From assembly GCF_025567095.1 (NCBI RefSeq), contig NZ_JAOQJH010000007.1: a DNA stretch of 64,000 nt; one strand, 5' to 3'. A program made the translations under genes and the position numbers. Below are positions 10,620 to 20,235 of this stretch, piece after piece (the stretch's first letter is position 1; the number at the start of each line of letters is the position of its first letter). This stretch comes from Anthropogastromicrobium aceti. Lineage in GTDB: Bacteria > Bacillota > Clostridia > Lachnospirales > Lachnospiraceae. Below the pieces are notes generated by a model, which saw only the letters and a list, made by a program, of their open reading frames with translations, made no database searches and was not told where the DNA came from.

Positions 10620-13607
10620 TTACAGATCCTCTGGCTTTACTGCAACAGTAATAAGCTCAAATGGATGATAGGAGACAACCTTGGTACTGCCTTCGATATC
10701 CTCTATGAGATTCATAGTCTGTACCTCAAATGGGAAAGCAATCTTTCCACGGCGTCCATCCTGCTCTGACAGACGAAGAATCAGATATTGTCCGTCCTCA
10801 GAACGCTTCATTGCCTGCAGATAAAGTCCACAGTTGTTTAAGGTGTCACGAAGAGCAGCAGGAACAGTGACATTTGACTTGCAAAGAGGAACATTATATT
10901 CCATAGCAGTCTTATTTACCTGTGCCTCTACAGCGTCACCGCTGTGCGGAAGGATTGTGTAGCAGAAGTCATGATGACCGATATCAGATGTGATATCAGG
11001 GCGGATAGTTGCACGAAGAAGACTTAAGGAGATCTCATCTTTTTCAAGACCAACGCCATATTTGCCCTCGTTAATGATTGCAATACCGCTTCCGCTTTCA
11101 GACATATCACACCACTTATGATGGCAAACCTCAAAGCGAGCCTGCTGCCAGGAGGTGTTCTTTGTAAGATCACGTTTTACAAAGCCGGCACTTGTATCAC
11201 AAACGAGCTCTCTTGTCAGAACGTCTGGTCCAAAGTTTACTTTCACGAGCTTATGCTTCTCATCCCAGTCTACGACGTTTTCAACTTCGATTGCACGAGA
11301 ATCAGCAAAGAAGCGAAGAATCATCTTCCAGGTACTCTTTTCTGTTGTGAAAGTAACAGCAAATTCAGCAGAGGAACCATCAGAAGATACAAGAGCAAGT
11401 GGCTTGTCTACGTTTAAAGCGACCTGAACATCTTTATAATTTGGCAGGATATCCCATGCATCATAAACACCTGGGTTATCGGCATACAAATGAAGTTTGT
11501 TAAAGCCACAGCCTTCCTTAACCCACTCGCGGTCAAGCTCTTTATCGTACAGACTTACAAAGCTTCCATCGCTTGAAAGCTTTGCGCGGTAGTAAGGAGT
11601 TTCTACAACGAGACAATCACACTTGTCACAAAATTCAGTGCTCAGCCAGTTTTCATTGAATGGAAGAGCTGCGACAGTGCCAGTACTAAGACCGGCAAGT
11701 GTAGGAATGCTCCAGAATCCCTTTACACCGTGACGAGTAATAGCTCCGTTTTCATCTTCAATGAAGGTAATTGAAGAACGAGTGAAGTTTAATGAGTTGA
11801 AATATTCATTGCCAGCAGTTAAAGCAAGCATTGCATCAAGACGCTCGGAAACGCTGCTATAATCATTCATTGCATCCTCATATACTGGATGAATATGAGA
11901 ACCTGGCAGGATATCGTGGAACTGATTTAATAAGAACTTCTTGTAGCACTCTGTCAGTTCCTCAGATGGATAAGAAGTGCCAGTTAAGGATGCGAGAGCA
12001 GCGCGAAGCTCGGTCTCACGAAGCTTAAATTCAAGAGTACGGTTTGCTTTCTTTAAATTAGACTTTGTAGTGAAGGTACCACGGTGCATCTCAAGATACA
12101 GCTCGCCATCCCAAGTAGCTAAGTTGGTGTTATCTTTTAAATTCTTATGAAGGAATGCGTCACCGCCAGTGACTTCGATTTTTGGCATAACAGAAACCTT
12201 GTCAAAACGACGAATCATTTCAAGCATTTCCTCGGTACATCCAGAACCACCGTCTCCGTAGCCGTACATATTTAGTGTTTGGCCGCCAGTTTCCTTATCC
12301 TGATAAGCTTCCCAGTTTTCCTGAATCTGACTTGGCATGTTCCAGGTAATAAAGTGTGTCGGAGGAACGCAGGCATATACGCTGCTTCCGTCGATACCCT
12401 TCCAGATAAAGTTGTTGTGTGGGAAACGGTTTGTATCGTTCCAAGTGGACATCTTGTTAGAAACAAAGTAATCAACGCCACTCTTTTTTAGGATCTGAGG
12501 AAGAATCCAACTGTTTCCAAAAACATCTGGAAGCCATGCATTGTCTATGGTGCGTCCAAATGCCTTTCTGAAGTACATCTGTCCATACAGACACTGACGA
12601 ATTAAACTCTCAGCAGACGGAATATTACAGTCAGGCTCAACATACATAGCACCAACAGGTTCAAACTGACCAGCTGCAATCTTTTCCTTTAATTCAGCAA
12701 ACAGTTCTGGATAATACTTTTCCAGTGTTTCATAGGTGTATGCCTGTGTGTGAGTATATTTAAACTCTGGATACTGATCCATAAGACGAAGCTGAATAAG
12801 AATAGTTCTTGCATTTTTATGTACAGCATGGATACGACGCCAATAATAAGCTATATCAAGATGAGAATGACCAACTAAAGCAACATCACCGCTGCCCTTG
12901 AAGTCCGTGTTAGAGTAGATATTCTTTTCTACATACTCAGCAGCCTGATCAACGCCCTCATAGGTGTCAAAATCAATGAAGTCAAGCGCCTTGCTCAGTT
13001 CACGGAACAAAAATTTGCGGTAGTCTTCATTAAAATACTCGCTGTGAGCGATATCCATAAATAAGATATAGTCATAAACAAGAGACTGTACATTATCACG
13101 GATAGTTGAAAGATAAGCTCCCTCGAAGATCTGGCGGCAGCCACGATGTGCAAGAGAAGCAGGGTTTCTCTCGTCATCCGGCTTAGAACGGTTATATGCT
13201 TCAATCTCAATTGTAAGATCGTCAGAATCAATATATGGATTAAGCAGGATGCGTTCACGGTTCGGGTCAACGCCGCCAACATACTTTCCATTAATTTTAA
13301 CGATCATCTCAGCTGCTGTATGAAGTGTAAAGTAGATGTTTTTTCCCTTCATATGTGCTGGAATCTGCACATGGCCGCGGATAAAGGCAGTTCCATCTGG
13401 GGTGAAATACATGTCGTCTTTCTTTAATGGACGATATTCATCAGAATAATATTCGTATTGATCTTCTGAAATCTGTCTGGCATCGCGAATCTCAAGATCT
13501 GTAATTTCAAATTTCTCTTCATAAATGCCGCGCTGCAGCCATACAAAACGAAGGTCAGTCCATTCCTCCGGTCTCATACTGCGGCGGACAACTTTTACAT
13601 GAGCCAT
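10620..13607 (-). CDS. Alpha-mannosidase, glycoside hydrolase family 38
   Basis: 995-residue cytoplasmic enzyme (no signal peptide). An N-terminal beta-sandwich-like region precedes the GH38 catalytic domain. That domain contains the zinc-binding HSHLDIAYYW motif near residue 250 and the nucleophile motif LPDVFGNS near 365 (Asp is the expected nucleophile). Helical middle and C-terminal beta-domains complete the usual length. Family members remove alpha-linked mannose from oligosaccharides. It is the last gene of a minus-strand run after kdgF and a NifU-like gene, close to a uronate/oligosaccharide locus, so it probably trims imported mannose-containing glycans. The ribosome site is AGAGAGGAT upstream of the ATG. 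Confidence 0.93.
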   Translation of the reverse strand: MAHVKVVRRSMRPEEWTDLRFVWLQRGIYEEKFEITDLEIRDARQISEDQYEYYSDEYRPLKKDDMYFTPDGTAFIRGHVQIPAHMKGKNIYFTLHTAAEMIVKINGKYVGGVDPNRERILLNPYIDSDDLTIEIEAYNRSKPDDERNPASLAHRGCRQIFEGAYLSTIRDNVQSLVYDYILFMDIAHSEYFNEDYRKFLFRELSKALDFIDFDTYEGVDQAAEYVEKNIYSNTDFKGSGDVALVGHSHLDIAYYWRRIHAVHKNARTILIQLRLMDQYPEFKYTHTQAYTYETLEKYYPELFAELKEKIAAGQFEPVGAMYVEPDCNIPSAESLIRQCLYGQMYFRKAFGRTIDNAWLPDVFGNSWILPQILKKSGVDYFVSNKMSTWNDTNRFPHNNFIWKGIDGSSVYACVPPTHFITWNMPSQIQENWEAYQDKETGGQTLNMYGYGDGGSGCTEEMLEMIRRFDKVSVMPKIEVTGGDAFLHKNLKDNTNLATWDGELYLEMHRGTFTTKSNLKKANRTLEFKLRETELRAALASLTGTSYPSEELTECYKKFLLNQFHDILPGSHIHPVYEDAMNDYSSVSERLDAMLALTAGNEYFNSLNFTRSSITFIEDENGAITRHGVKGFWSIPTLAGLSTGTVAALPFNENWLSTEFCDKCDCLVVETPYYRAKLSSDGSFVSLYDKELDREWVKEGCGFNKLHLYADNPGVYDAWDILPNYKDVQVALNVDKPLALVSSDGSSAEFAVTFTTEKSTWKMILRFFADSRAIEVENVVDWDEKHKLVKVNFGPDVLTRELVCDTSAGFVKRDLTKNTSWQQARFEVCHHKWCDMSESGSGIAIINEGKYGVGLEKDEISLSLLRATIRPDITSDIGHHDFCYTILPHSGDAVEAQVNKTAMEYNVPLCKSNVTVPAALRDTLNNCGLYLQAMKRSEDGQYLILRLSEQDGRRGKIAFPFEVQTMNLIEDIEGSTKVVSYHPFELITVAVKPEDL

Positions 13608-13629
13608 AGTAAAATCCTCTCTTATCTAA

Positions 13630-13866
13630 TTAGTTATTGTCCCAGAAGAATGGCTTCTTGCGGACAGCAGTGATCTCAACAGTTTCACCCTTTGCCTCTT
13701 TGATTTGCTGGGCAATCCAGTCTACGCAGCGGTTTAAAATCAGACATTTAGAACACTCGCCGCGGAAGATCAGAGTCAGTTTTTTATTTTCATAGGAGAC
13801 GAACTCGACCCAGCCGCCATCACCCTGGAGCTTTGGAGCCAGAACATTTTCAATATATTCTTTCAT
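13630..13866 (-). CDS. NifU C-terminal-like domain protein
   Basis: 78-residue protein made only of a NifU-C-like domain: MKEYIENVLAPKLQGDGG at the start and a GECSKC motif (two cysteines, CxxC) followed by a helix. In NifU/Nfu proteins this CxxC binds a transient Fe-S cluster for delivery to client proteins. The start at 13866 has AAAGGATAA just upstream; longer frames overlap the cupin gene and are not favoured. It sits between kdgF and the GH38 gene on one strand. Why an Fe-S carrier-like protein is embedded in a sugar operon is unclear; it may serve an Fe-S enzyme elsewhere or have a different role. Confidence 0.8.
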   Translation of the reverse strand: MKEYIENVLAPKLQGDGGWVEFVSYENKKLTLIFRGECSKCLILNRCVDWIAQQIKEAKGETVEITAVRKKPFFWDNN

Positions 13867-13900
13867 GGCGTTATCCTTTCTCTTTATTAAAAATTGATCC

Positions 13901-14227
13901 TTACTTCTTGATGAAATCCTCACGCATTGGTGTAAAAACATCGCACAGAACACCAGCCTCAAGACATTCACATCCGTGAAGACTATTGGACGGCATTAAA
14001 ATGCTGTCACCTGCGTTTACCACCTGAGTTTCTCCATCAATTGTGAAGGCGAAACTTCCCTTTACGATGTAAGTAGTCTGAACGTGTGGATGAGTGTGGA
14101 AATTGCCCTTTGCTCCCTTTTCAAATGTAATCTCGCACATCATAACCTGATCGTTATAAGCCATTACCTTGCGGGAAACACCTGGCTCACATGGTGTAGC
14201 AGTTACCGTATTGTTGTGTACAAACAT
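13901..14227 (-). CDS. kdgF: Cupin, KdgF-like unsaturated uronate ketonisation protein
   Basis: 108-residue single-domain cupin. The metal motif HTHPHVQ lies at residues 44-50, a second-motif His is at 84 (PSNSLHG), and the end VLCDVFTPMREDF closely resembles the KdgF signature. KdgF turns 4,5-unsaturated uronic acids, released by lyase or unsaturated-hydrolase action on pectin or alginate, into linear ketones that feed the 2-keto-3-deoxygluconate route. The start has GGAGG upstream. It leads the minus-strand set kdgF, NifU-like, GH38 and has its own promoter next to an ATGGTA/TACCAT repeat. The nearby GH28-like gene and uxuAB fit a uronate diet. Confidence 0.85.
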   Translation of the reverse strand: MFVHNNTVTATPCEPGVSRKVMAYNDQVMMCEITFEKGAKGNFHTHPHVQTTYIVKGSFAFTIDGETQVVNAGDSILMPSNSLHGCECLEAGVLCDVFTPMREDFIKK

Positions 14228-14274
14228 AATGAAACCTCCGTAAAAATGATTTGGATGATAAATCCCTTATGGTA

Positions 14275-14303
14275 AGTATACCATGAAAATTGACAAATGA
14301 CAG
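14275..14303 (-). promoter_or_regulatory. Promoter of the kdgF operon with overlapping operator-like repeat
   Basis: On the minus strand, CTGTCA (14303-14298) and TATACT (14280-14275) are separated by 17 bases, about 48 bases before the kdgF start. The -10 is embedded in an inverted repeat, ATGGTA...TACCAT at 14269-14284, which could bind a regulator. The spacing and near-consensus -10 support the call; the regulator is unknown. Confidence 0.55.
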
Positions 14304-14338
14304 GACACTTTTCAGGGAAAATACAACAGATTTTATAA

Positions 14339-15040
14339 TTATTTTCCCCAAATACAATATGTTATAAAATCCTGAATAACATCTGGATGATTTTTGTCAG
14401 TGCAGACAGAAAGAGAGGATTCGTCTGAGAGAGGAAGTTTAGACGAAAGGTAACTGTCATCTAGTGAAATTCCAGTACAGATTTTATTTCCATCACCATC
14501 AACAGCTGTTAAAAGACGATTTTCCTTTTCAAGTTTTTCATATAAATCTTCAGAAAGAAAAGAAGAAAGATCAAGGCAGGCATTTTGTGCCGTATAGTAA
14601 GAAAACATTTGTGGAACTGTAATTAAAACGTCTACCGTATCGGTTGCAAGAAGCGAGGTTAACTTAATGTTTGATGCAGTGTTATAATACTGGTCATAAA
14701 CTTCTTTGTTGCTGTCATCAACAGATAAAGAACAGTCAAAAATAGTGTTTTCCTTCCAAGTTTTGTCAAAGCCATTTTTTTCTTCAAATTCCTTTTGAAC
14801 AACAGAAAAATCAGAGGAGAGAAGACTTGTTTCATTTACTGTTACGCAGTAAAGCATGGTATCCTGAAGGTTACGGTAAATGCATGTGCCTGCTTCATAT
14901 AAGAGAAATATGACTAGAAAAAATGCAAAAATCTGGAGCTTATAATATTCCCAGATATACCATAGACGATCTTCAATGCTCATCTGTTTTAATTTTTCAA
15001 GCTCAGTTTTAAAGGTTTTATTTGTATTATTTTGTTTCAA
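14339..15040 (-). CDS. Membrane-anchored protein coupled to the YesM-type kinase
   Basis: 233 residues: a cytoplasmic N-terminus of about 33 residues, one transmembrane helix (about 34-54) and an extracytoplasmic domain of about 175 residues. That domain includes the segment TSLLATDTVDVLI, reminiscent of a periplasmic-binding-protein hinge region. It uses a TTG start with GAGGAGG eight bases upstream, overlapping the TGA of the histidine kinase gene (ATTGA), so translation is coupled to the kinase. No named family is recognised. Position and topology suggest an accessory sensor or ligand-binding partner for the kinase; that is inference. Confidence 0.7.
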   Translation of the reverse strand: MKQNNTNKTFKTELEKLKQMSIEDRLWYIWEYYKLQIFAFFLVIFLLYEAGTCIYRNLQDTMLYCVTVNETSLLSSDFSVVQKEFEEKNGFDKTWKENTIFDCSLSVDDSNKEVYDQYYNTASNIKLTSLLATDTVDVLITVPQMFSYYTAQNACLDLSSFLSEDLYEKLEKENRLLTAVDGDGNKICTGISLDDSYLSSKLPLSDESSLSVCTDKNHPDVIQDFITYCIWGK

Positions 15041-16863
15041 TGATGTTCCTCCTCAAAATCAGGAATCGGATAAATAAAGGGGATCCTGATCTGTACAATA
15101 TTTTCATAATATGGAATAGAAGAAAAGGTGATTTTGACCGTTTCTCCGTAGAAAAATACGAGTCTTTGATAGACATTATTAAGACCAACATGCTTTTGTC
15201 CGTCTGTACCTGTGTGTAAAATTTGTGTCGCTCTTTCAATATCAATTCCTGAGCCATTGTCAATCACACGAAGATATAGCCATGGATCATCACGGTAAAC
15301 TTCAATTTTTATGGATGGCACATCGAGATAGCTAGAACTGTTGTCAAGTCCAAAACCATGACGAATAGAGTTTTCAACAAGCGGCTGAAGAATGATTTTT
15401 AATATTTCATAGGAGAGCAGTTCCTTTGGAATGTCGCTTGTAAAGCATATCTTATGGCTAAAACGGTAATTCATGATATTGACATAGGCCTGAACGTGTG
15501 CAAGTTCCTTTGAGATTGAAATCAGCTCGCCTCCAAAATTAAGACCAATTCGCATAAAGTCAGCTAAATTTTGAATCATCATGGAGGCATTTTTATTGTG
15601 ATTGCTGTAGACTTCCATATTGATATATTCAAGCGTGTTATATAGAAAATGTGGATTGATCTGCTCTGAAAAAAGTCGTATCTCAGCATTGTATTTGGCT
15701 TGACGCTCCTGCTTAATCTGTTCGATTTGCTGCTGAATTGTCTGATACATGGAATCAAGCGATTTACTTAGCTGACCAAGTTCATCTGACTGGGTTAAAA
15801 TCTGACTTGAATCATAAGTCTGATTTTCAATAGCAGACACAGCACTGATCAATTTTGAGAGTGATCTGGTAATCAGATTGGAGGCAATCAGTGTACCAAC
15901 AGTGATTGTCAAAAGTACAACTAAAATAGCAAGATACAGATAAGACTGAATAGTGTGAAGTGATGACAGCAGCTGATCCATTGAAATTAAATTGGCCAGA
16001 CACAGCGATCTGTTTCCAATTCGGTTTAAAATCAGATAAGCATCTTTTTGCTCAATTGTAAGGGCATCCTTGCGATTTGGCAGAGGACGAAATACATCAC
16101 TGTCAGGCAATTTTGTATTAGTTCTTGAGGCATCTGCGATAAGATTACCAGAGTCAAGCAGATAGTAAGATCCTTCTAAGCTTCGATTACTATAGGTGTG
16201 AAGAAAATCGCGAACCATTTCCGCATCAAGTAAGAGAAATAAAATGGCATCAGACGATTCAACGCTGTCTGCTACAATCACAATGGTCGTATTTTCCATA
16301 TAAGTGAGAGGAATGGCAATAGGAATTACAGTCTGCTGATCTAAAAAAGGGCTCGTCTGCGCAGGAAGTATAGTTATACCGCATATGGATTCAGCTTGAT
16401 TTCCAAGTGTATAGTCAGTAGTTGTAAAAAGCTTTTCACTAAAGCGGTGATAAACCATTCCTGTTTTGCTTGTAATTAAGGCAGAACGAATAAATGAATA
16501 TGATACATACAGATCATGAAGTGTATCCTGAAGATCACTGTTAAGTTTAGTGTAATCTTCATTTTTGCAGCGGCGTATTCGTGAAAACTTGTTCTTAAAT
16601 TCAGTTGTTCCGCAAATATCAACAAATCTCGTTGTGATAGAAGAAAGTGCACCTTCAAATGCCTGCGCCGTGCTGGCTGTGTTATTTTCAGCACGTGTCA
16701 GTGCGTGTGATAAAAAGTAATTTCGTAAAAAGATTTGTGACCCCAGGCTGATGAAAAGCAGGCTTGCCACAACAATAAATGTAGTGGTAAACCAACTTTT
16801 TATCATGATATGGCGTGAGGGCCGAAAATGATCAATAAATTTTTTCAATTGTTTCATCGTCAT
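15037..16863 (-). CDS. Sensor histidine kinase, YesM (LytS/His_kinase) family
   Basis: 608 residues. There are transmembrane helices near 20-42 and 300-325, with an extracytoplasmic sensor domain of about 250 residues between them, then a HAMP-like linker. The His_kinase box has NPHFLYN (phospho-accepting His) near residue 400, and a C-terminal HATPase carries an N-box and DNGSGI. YesM-type kinases sense oligosaccharides or their binding proteins at the membrane and signal to an AraC-type regulator, here encoded immediately upstream. It is followed by the translationally coupled membrane protein. The initiation codon may be the first or third codon (both ATG). Confidence 0.92.
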   Translation of the reverse strand: MTMKQLKKFIDHFRPSRHIMIKSWFTTTFIVVASLLFISLGSQIFLRNYFLSHALTRAENNTASTAQAFEGALSSITTRFVDICGTTEFKNKFSRIRRCKNEDYTKLNSDLQDTLHDLYVSYSFIRSALITSKTGMVYHRFSEKLFTTTDYTLGNQAESICGITILPAQTSPFLDQQTVIPIAIPLTYMENTTIVIVADSVESSDAILFLLLDAEMVRDFLHTYSNRSLEGSYYLLDSGNLIADASRTNTKLPDSDVFRPLPNRKDALTIEQKDAYLILNRIGNRSLCLANLISMDQLLSSLHTIQSYLYLAILVVLLTITVGTLIASNLITRSLSKLISAVSAIENQTYDSSQILTQSDELGQLSKSLDSMYQTIQQQIEQIKQERQAKYNAEIRLFSEQINPHFLYNTLEYINMEVYSNHNKNASMMIQNLADFMRIGLNFGGELISISKELAHVQAYVNIMNYRFSHKICFTSDIPKELLSYEILKIILQPLVENSIRHGFGLDNSSSYLDVPSIKIEVYRDDPWLYLRVIDNGSGIDIERATQILHTGTDGQKHVGLNNVYQRLVFFYGETVKITFSSIPYYENIVQIRIPFIYPIPDFEEEHH

Positions 16864-16889
16864 ATAAAAATGTTGTATTGTGGTCTGTA

Positions 16890-18452
16890 CTATCGGTTTT
16901 GATAGTCAGAAGGAGAAATTCCAGTGACATTTTTAAAAGCTCTTGAGAAAGAGCGGTAGTCTTGATAGCCGGTCGCATAGGCAATTTCGCTGATACTAAG
17001 CCGCTGCTCTAAAAGAAGCTTTTTGGCAAGATCTGTTCGGGCATTCAGTACGTAATCACGGAAATTTTGTCCGGTTTTTGTTTTAAAGTAAATCGTAAAA
17101 TAAGATTCACTTAAGTTGACAGTGGCAGCTACATCCTTTGCTTTTAAATTACTGCTGATATGGTTTTTAATATATTCTTTGGCAGTTTCAATAATAGGAT
17201 CTGAGGATTTCTTTTGCCGTTTATAGCTTTCTGAAAGCGACAGAAAACCAGCTGTTAGCCATTCAATTAGTTCTGTGATTGTGTGACATAACAGCACATC
17301 ATCCGGGCGTATAGGCTCTTCTGGTGAAAGTTCTGTGTGTTTTGCAAGAAAGCGCACACGGATGTTTGTCAGTACGTGAATACACATGCCGCGGATAAAA
17401 TCAGGCGGAGGCAGTTGTGTAAAAAAGAGCGAATGTACAAATTGGGCACAACATCTTTTTATTTCATCAGGATCATTGTGCTCAATGCAGGTAATCATTG
17501 GATCATATGCAATTGATGAAGGAGAAAATGAAGGCTTTTGGTGGCAGACCATGGTATCGTCATATACATCATTTTCACGTTCATATATGTGATAAGATAA
17601 TGCGCGAAGTGCGTCTGTGTAAGCGGCAGCAGCTTGTTCAGTCTGATCGGCAAGTGTACTGATAGCAGTATAAAAACGGATACCAGTTTGCTGATTTAAA
17701 TGGCAAAGTATACTTGCAATAGGTTCTCGGATTGCACAAAGCTCCTTATTTTGAGCGTCAGAAATAAGAAGTACAAGCTGCTTTTCACGAAGAATCCAGG
17801 CTTCAATAGACCGGTCAGAAAAAGCACTGATAAATAGAGGCTTTGCCAGTTTAAGCGCATGCAAGAGCTTGTCACTTGAGGTTGCTGCTGAACAGACAAT
17901 AACGCGATACGGATTATCAAACAGCGTAAGAGAAAGCATCGTGCAGCGCCGTTTTATGTCACTGTCATCGCGAATCTCATTTAATAAAAGCTGATTCAAA
18001 AAGAAAATTTTAGAACTTTCCATTAATTCATCTAAATTTTTAGCAGCAGAAGAAGAATGATGATTTGAGAGAATCTCAGCATATTGACGAGATAGCTCAT
18101 CATTAAATTCTTCAATCTTTAACGGTTTTAAAAAATAGCCGTTTGCACCATAGCGAATTGCTTTTTGTGCAAGGTAAAAATCGTCGTATCCGCTTAAAAT
18201 TAAAAAACGACAGGTGATTCCTGCAGCTTTAGTTTGGCGGATTACCTCAAGTCCATCAATTTGAGGCATTTTAATATCAATTATAACAAGATCCGGGAGA
18301 TAGCTTCTGATTAAATCAAGTGCCTCCTGACCGTTAGAAGCAACAGCTACTACCTTAGCATGATATTGCTCCCAGGGAATGGCATTTTGGAGCCCGTTTC
18401 GAATGGCAGCCTCATCATCAGCAAGCAGAACCCGGATAGAAATGGATTCCAT
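16890..18452 (-). CDS. Response regulator, YesN type with AraC DNA-binding domain
   Basis: 520 residues. The N-terminal receiver domain has the acidic pair near 12-13, phospho-acceptor Asp59 in the IIDIKMP motif, and a conserved Lys in FLKPL. A variable middle region of about 250 residues is followed by a C-terminal AraC helix-turn-helix pair (about 420-520) with the GYQDYRSFSRAFK signature. It is the first gene of the minus-strand kinase operon, diverging from the ABC importer genes, which it most likely activates. The ribosome site AAGGAGG lies upstream of the ATG. Confidence 0.93.
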   Translation of the reverse strand: MESISIRVLLADDEAAIRNGLQNAIPWEQYHAKVVAVASNGQEALDLIRSYLPDLVIIDIKMPQIDGLEVIRQTKAAGITCRFLILSGYDDFYLAQKAIRYGANGYFLKPLKIEEFNDELSRQYAEILSNHHSSSAAKNLDELMESSKIFFLNQLLLNEIRDDSDIKRRCTMLSLTLFDNPYRVIVCSAATSSDKLLHALKLAKPLFISAFSDRSIEAWILREKQLVLLISDAQNKELCAIREPIASILCHLNQQTGIRFYTAISTLADQTEQAAAAYTDALRALSYHIYERENDVYDDTMVCHQKPSFSPSSIAYDPMITCIEHNDPDEIKRCCAQFVHSLFFTQLPPPDFIRGMCIHVLTNIRVRFLAKHTELSPEEPIRPDDVLLCHTITELIEWLTAGFLSLSESYKRQKKSSDPIIETAKEYIKNHISSNLKAKDVAATVNLSESYFTIYFKTKTGQNFRDYVLNARTDLAKKLLLEQRLSISEIAYATGYQDYRSFSRAFKNVTGISPSDYQNR

Positions 18453-18750
18453 GAAAGTTCCTCCTTATTTTGAAATTTTTGGTACTTTATGTTTGTTACG
18501 CACACATACTGATGTTATTTTAACATGAATAAAGCAGAAAAGCAACGTTTAAACGTAAGTCAAATCATGGGTGCCATATAACAATATGAATAATTGAAAA
18601 ATGTCACATGATGGAAAGTGTTACATAATACATGAAAAATGACGTTGAAAATTGTTATAATTCATGATAAAACATAACCATAGCAAACAGCAATCCGAGT
18701 TTTATAGTGAAACTGGATAAGCTGTAAAGGAATTTAAGGAGGACTTTCTA
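18453..18750 (+). promoter_or_regulatory. Divergent control region between yesN-like regulator and ABC importer
   Basis: 298 bases without a gene. A perfect palindrome ACGTTTAAACGT lies at 18545-18556, a plausible operator. A TATAAT -10 at 18656-18661 faces the importer genes; its -35 (TGAAAA, 17 bases upstream) is poor, as expected for an activator-dependent promoter. The binding-protein gene has a strong AAGGAGG site at about 18736. Confidence 0.5.
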
Positions 18751-20097
18751 ATGAAAAGAAGAGGTATGAGTCTTGCACTTTGTGCAGCAATGGCAATGGG
18801 TACAATCGGCGTAGTTCCGGCAATGGCAGATGATGTAACTACCATCACTTACTGGGTAAATGACCGCCATGACAGCGAGTACATGACTGAGATGGTAGAA
18901 AAGTACAACAAGGAGAATACAGACAATATCTACATTGATATGCAGATCATCACAGATGATTATGAGAATATGATTTCTCTTGCTTACACAGGCGGTACAG
19001 CACCGGATATTATCGGACAGAGCGTAACATTAAAGAATTTCGTAGATAACGATATGCTTGTTCCGTTAAACGATTACATTGATGCAGATGAGGAGTACCA
19101 GAAGGTTAACGAGCCATATGAGCATGCATATGAGGGCTTAAACTACATGGATGGCAATCTGTACTGGGTATATTCTGGTATGAGATCTGGTGTTCGTATT
19201 GAGTACAATAAGGATCTGTTAGAGAAGAGCGGATATACAGAAATTCCGAAGACACTTGACGAGTACATTGATATGGCAAAGAAGATCACTGAGGATGGAA
19301 ACGGCGAGTATTATGGAATCGGATTTACTTCATCTTCTCCATTTGAGCGTCAGCTTGAGATGATGGCTCAGGTATCTGGTATTTATTACTATGACTATGT
19401 AAATGGCAAGTTTGATTTCAGCGGCTACAAGGAAATCCTTGAGAAGGGCAAGAGATTTATCGATGAGGAGATTGCTTACCCGGATCAGCAGGGCGTTGAT
19501 AACATGAGAGCATTATTTGCAGAAGGCGAGTTTGCACTGTGGGGCAACGCTTCTCAGGAGGCAGGTGTATTCACCAGCCAGCTGCCAATCGAAGACTTTG
19601 AGTGGGGCGTAGCAGAGGTTCCATCTCTTGACGGCGAGATCAAGGGTGCACTTCAGACAACACCGTCTAAGGGCTATGCAATCATGTCTTCCAGTGAGCA
19701 TCCAGATGAGGCTTGGAAGGTAATTCAGTACTTCCAGTCTGAGGAATTTTTAAAGGGATACTTAGAGAATGGTTACTGTCTGCCGATTACTTCTTATATG
19801 GATGAGAAGATCGATAAGTCTAAGATCGGCCGTCTGGCAGACTTCTCTTTACTTGACTATGAGTCTGTATACCCGGCAGTACCGACCATTAACCTGACAG
19901 GTGATGATTACAGAACTGTTATGTGGAATGCAATCATGGGTTATGTTGATGTTGACGATGCAATCGAAGATCTGAATACCCGTTACAATGAGGCATATGA
20001 TGCAGATATCGAGTCTGGCAGCGTTAAGAGACTTGTAATTGAGGATTATGATCCGCTTCATCCAAGTGATGGAACTGCAACTTATCTGGATAAATAA
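18751..20097 (+). CDS. Extracellular solute-binding protein of a carbohydrate ABC importer
   Basis: 448 residues, family 1 type (about MalE size). The N-terminus is a signal peptide ending AMADD; no proper lipobox Cys is present (the only Cys follows ALAL and is too early), unusual for a Gram-positive binding protein. The mature part shows TITYWVNDRHDSEYMTEMV and a GGTAPDIIGQS segment typical of oligosaccharide-binding proteins. With the two permeases downstream it forms an importer for an oligosaccharide. No ATPase gene is present, so a shared MsmX-like ATPase is probably used. Regulation is expected by the divergent YesMN system. Confidence 0.92.
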   Translation: MKRRGMSLALCAAMAMGTIGVVPAMADDVTTITYWVNDRHDSEYMTEMVEKYNKENTDNIYIDMQIITDDYENMISLAYTGGTAPDIIGQSVTLKNFVDNDMLVPLNDYIDADEEYQKVNEPYEHAYEGLNYMDGNLYWVYSGMRSGVRIEYNKDLLEKSGYTEIPKTLDEYIDMAKKITEDGNGEYYGIGFTSSSPFERQLEMMAQVSGIYYYDYVNGKFDFSGYKEILEKGKRFIDEEIAYPDQQGVDNMRALFAEGEFALWGNASQEAGVFTSQLPIEDFEWGVAEVPSLDGEIKGALQTTPSKGYAIMSSSEHPDEAWKVIQYFQSEEFLKGYLENGYCLPITSYMDEKIDKSKIGRLADFSLLDYESVYPAVPTINLTGDDYRTVMWNAIMGYVDVDDAIEDLNTRYNEAYDADIESGSVKRLVIEDYDPLHPSDGTATYLDK

Positions 20098-20146
20098 GAA
20101 ACAGACAGCCTATAGTGGCATCTGAATAAAATGGGAAGGCTGTTTC
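20098..20146 (+). promoter_or_regulatory. Intergenic hairpin between binding protein and permease genes
   Basis: GAAACAG...GCC pairs with GGCTGTTTC, with a small bulge, directly after the binding-protein stop codon, and has no U-run on the plus strand. Such hairpins commonly stabilise the upstream mRNA end so that the binding protein is made in excess over the permeases; that role is inferred. Confidence 0.5.
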
Positions 20147-20235
20147 CGAAAAAAATAAGGAGACGGCTTTCCCTTTCTTATCGCATCTATTCACGGGATG
20201 TAAAAAATGTGAACTAAGAAAAAAAGGAGGATTTT

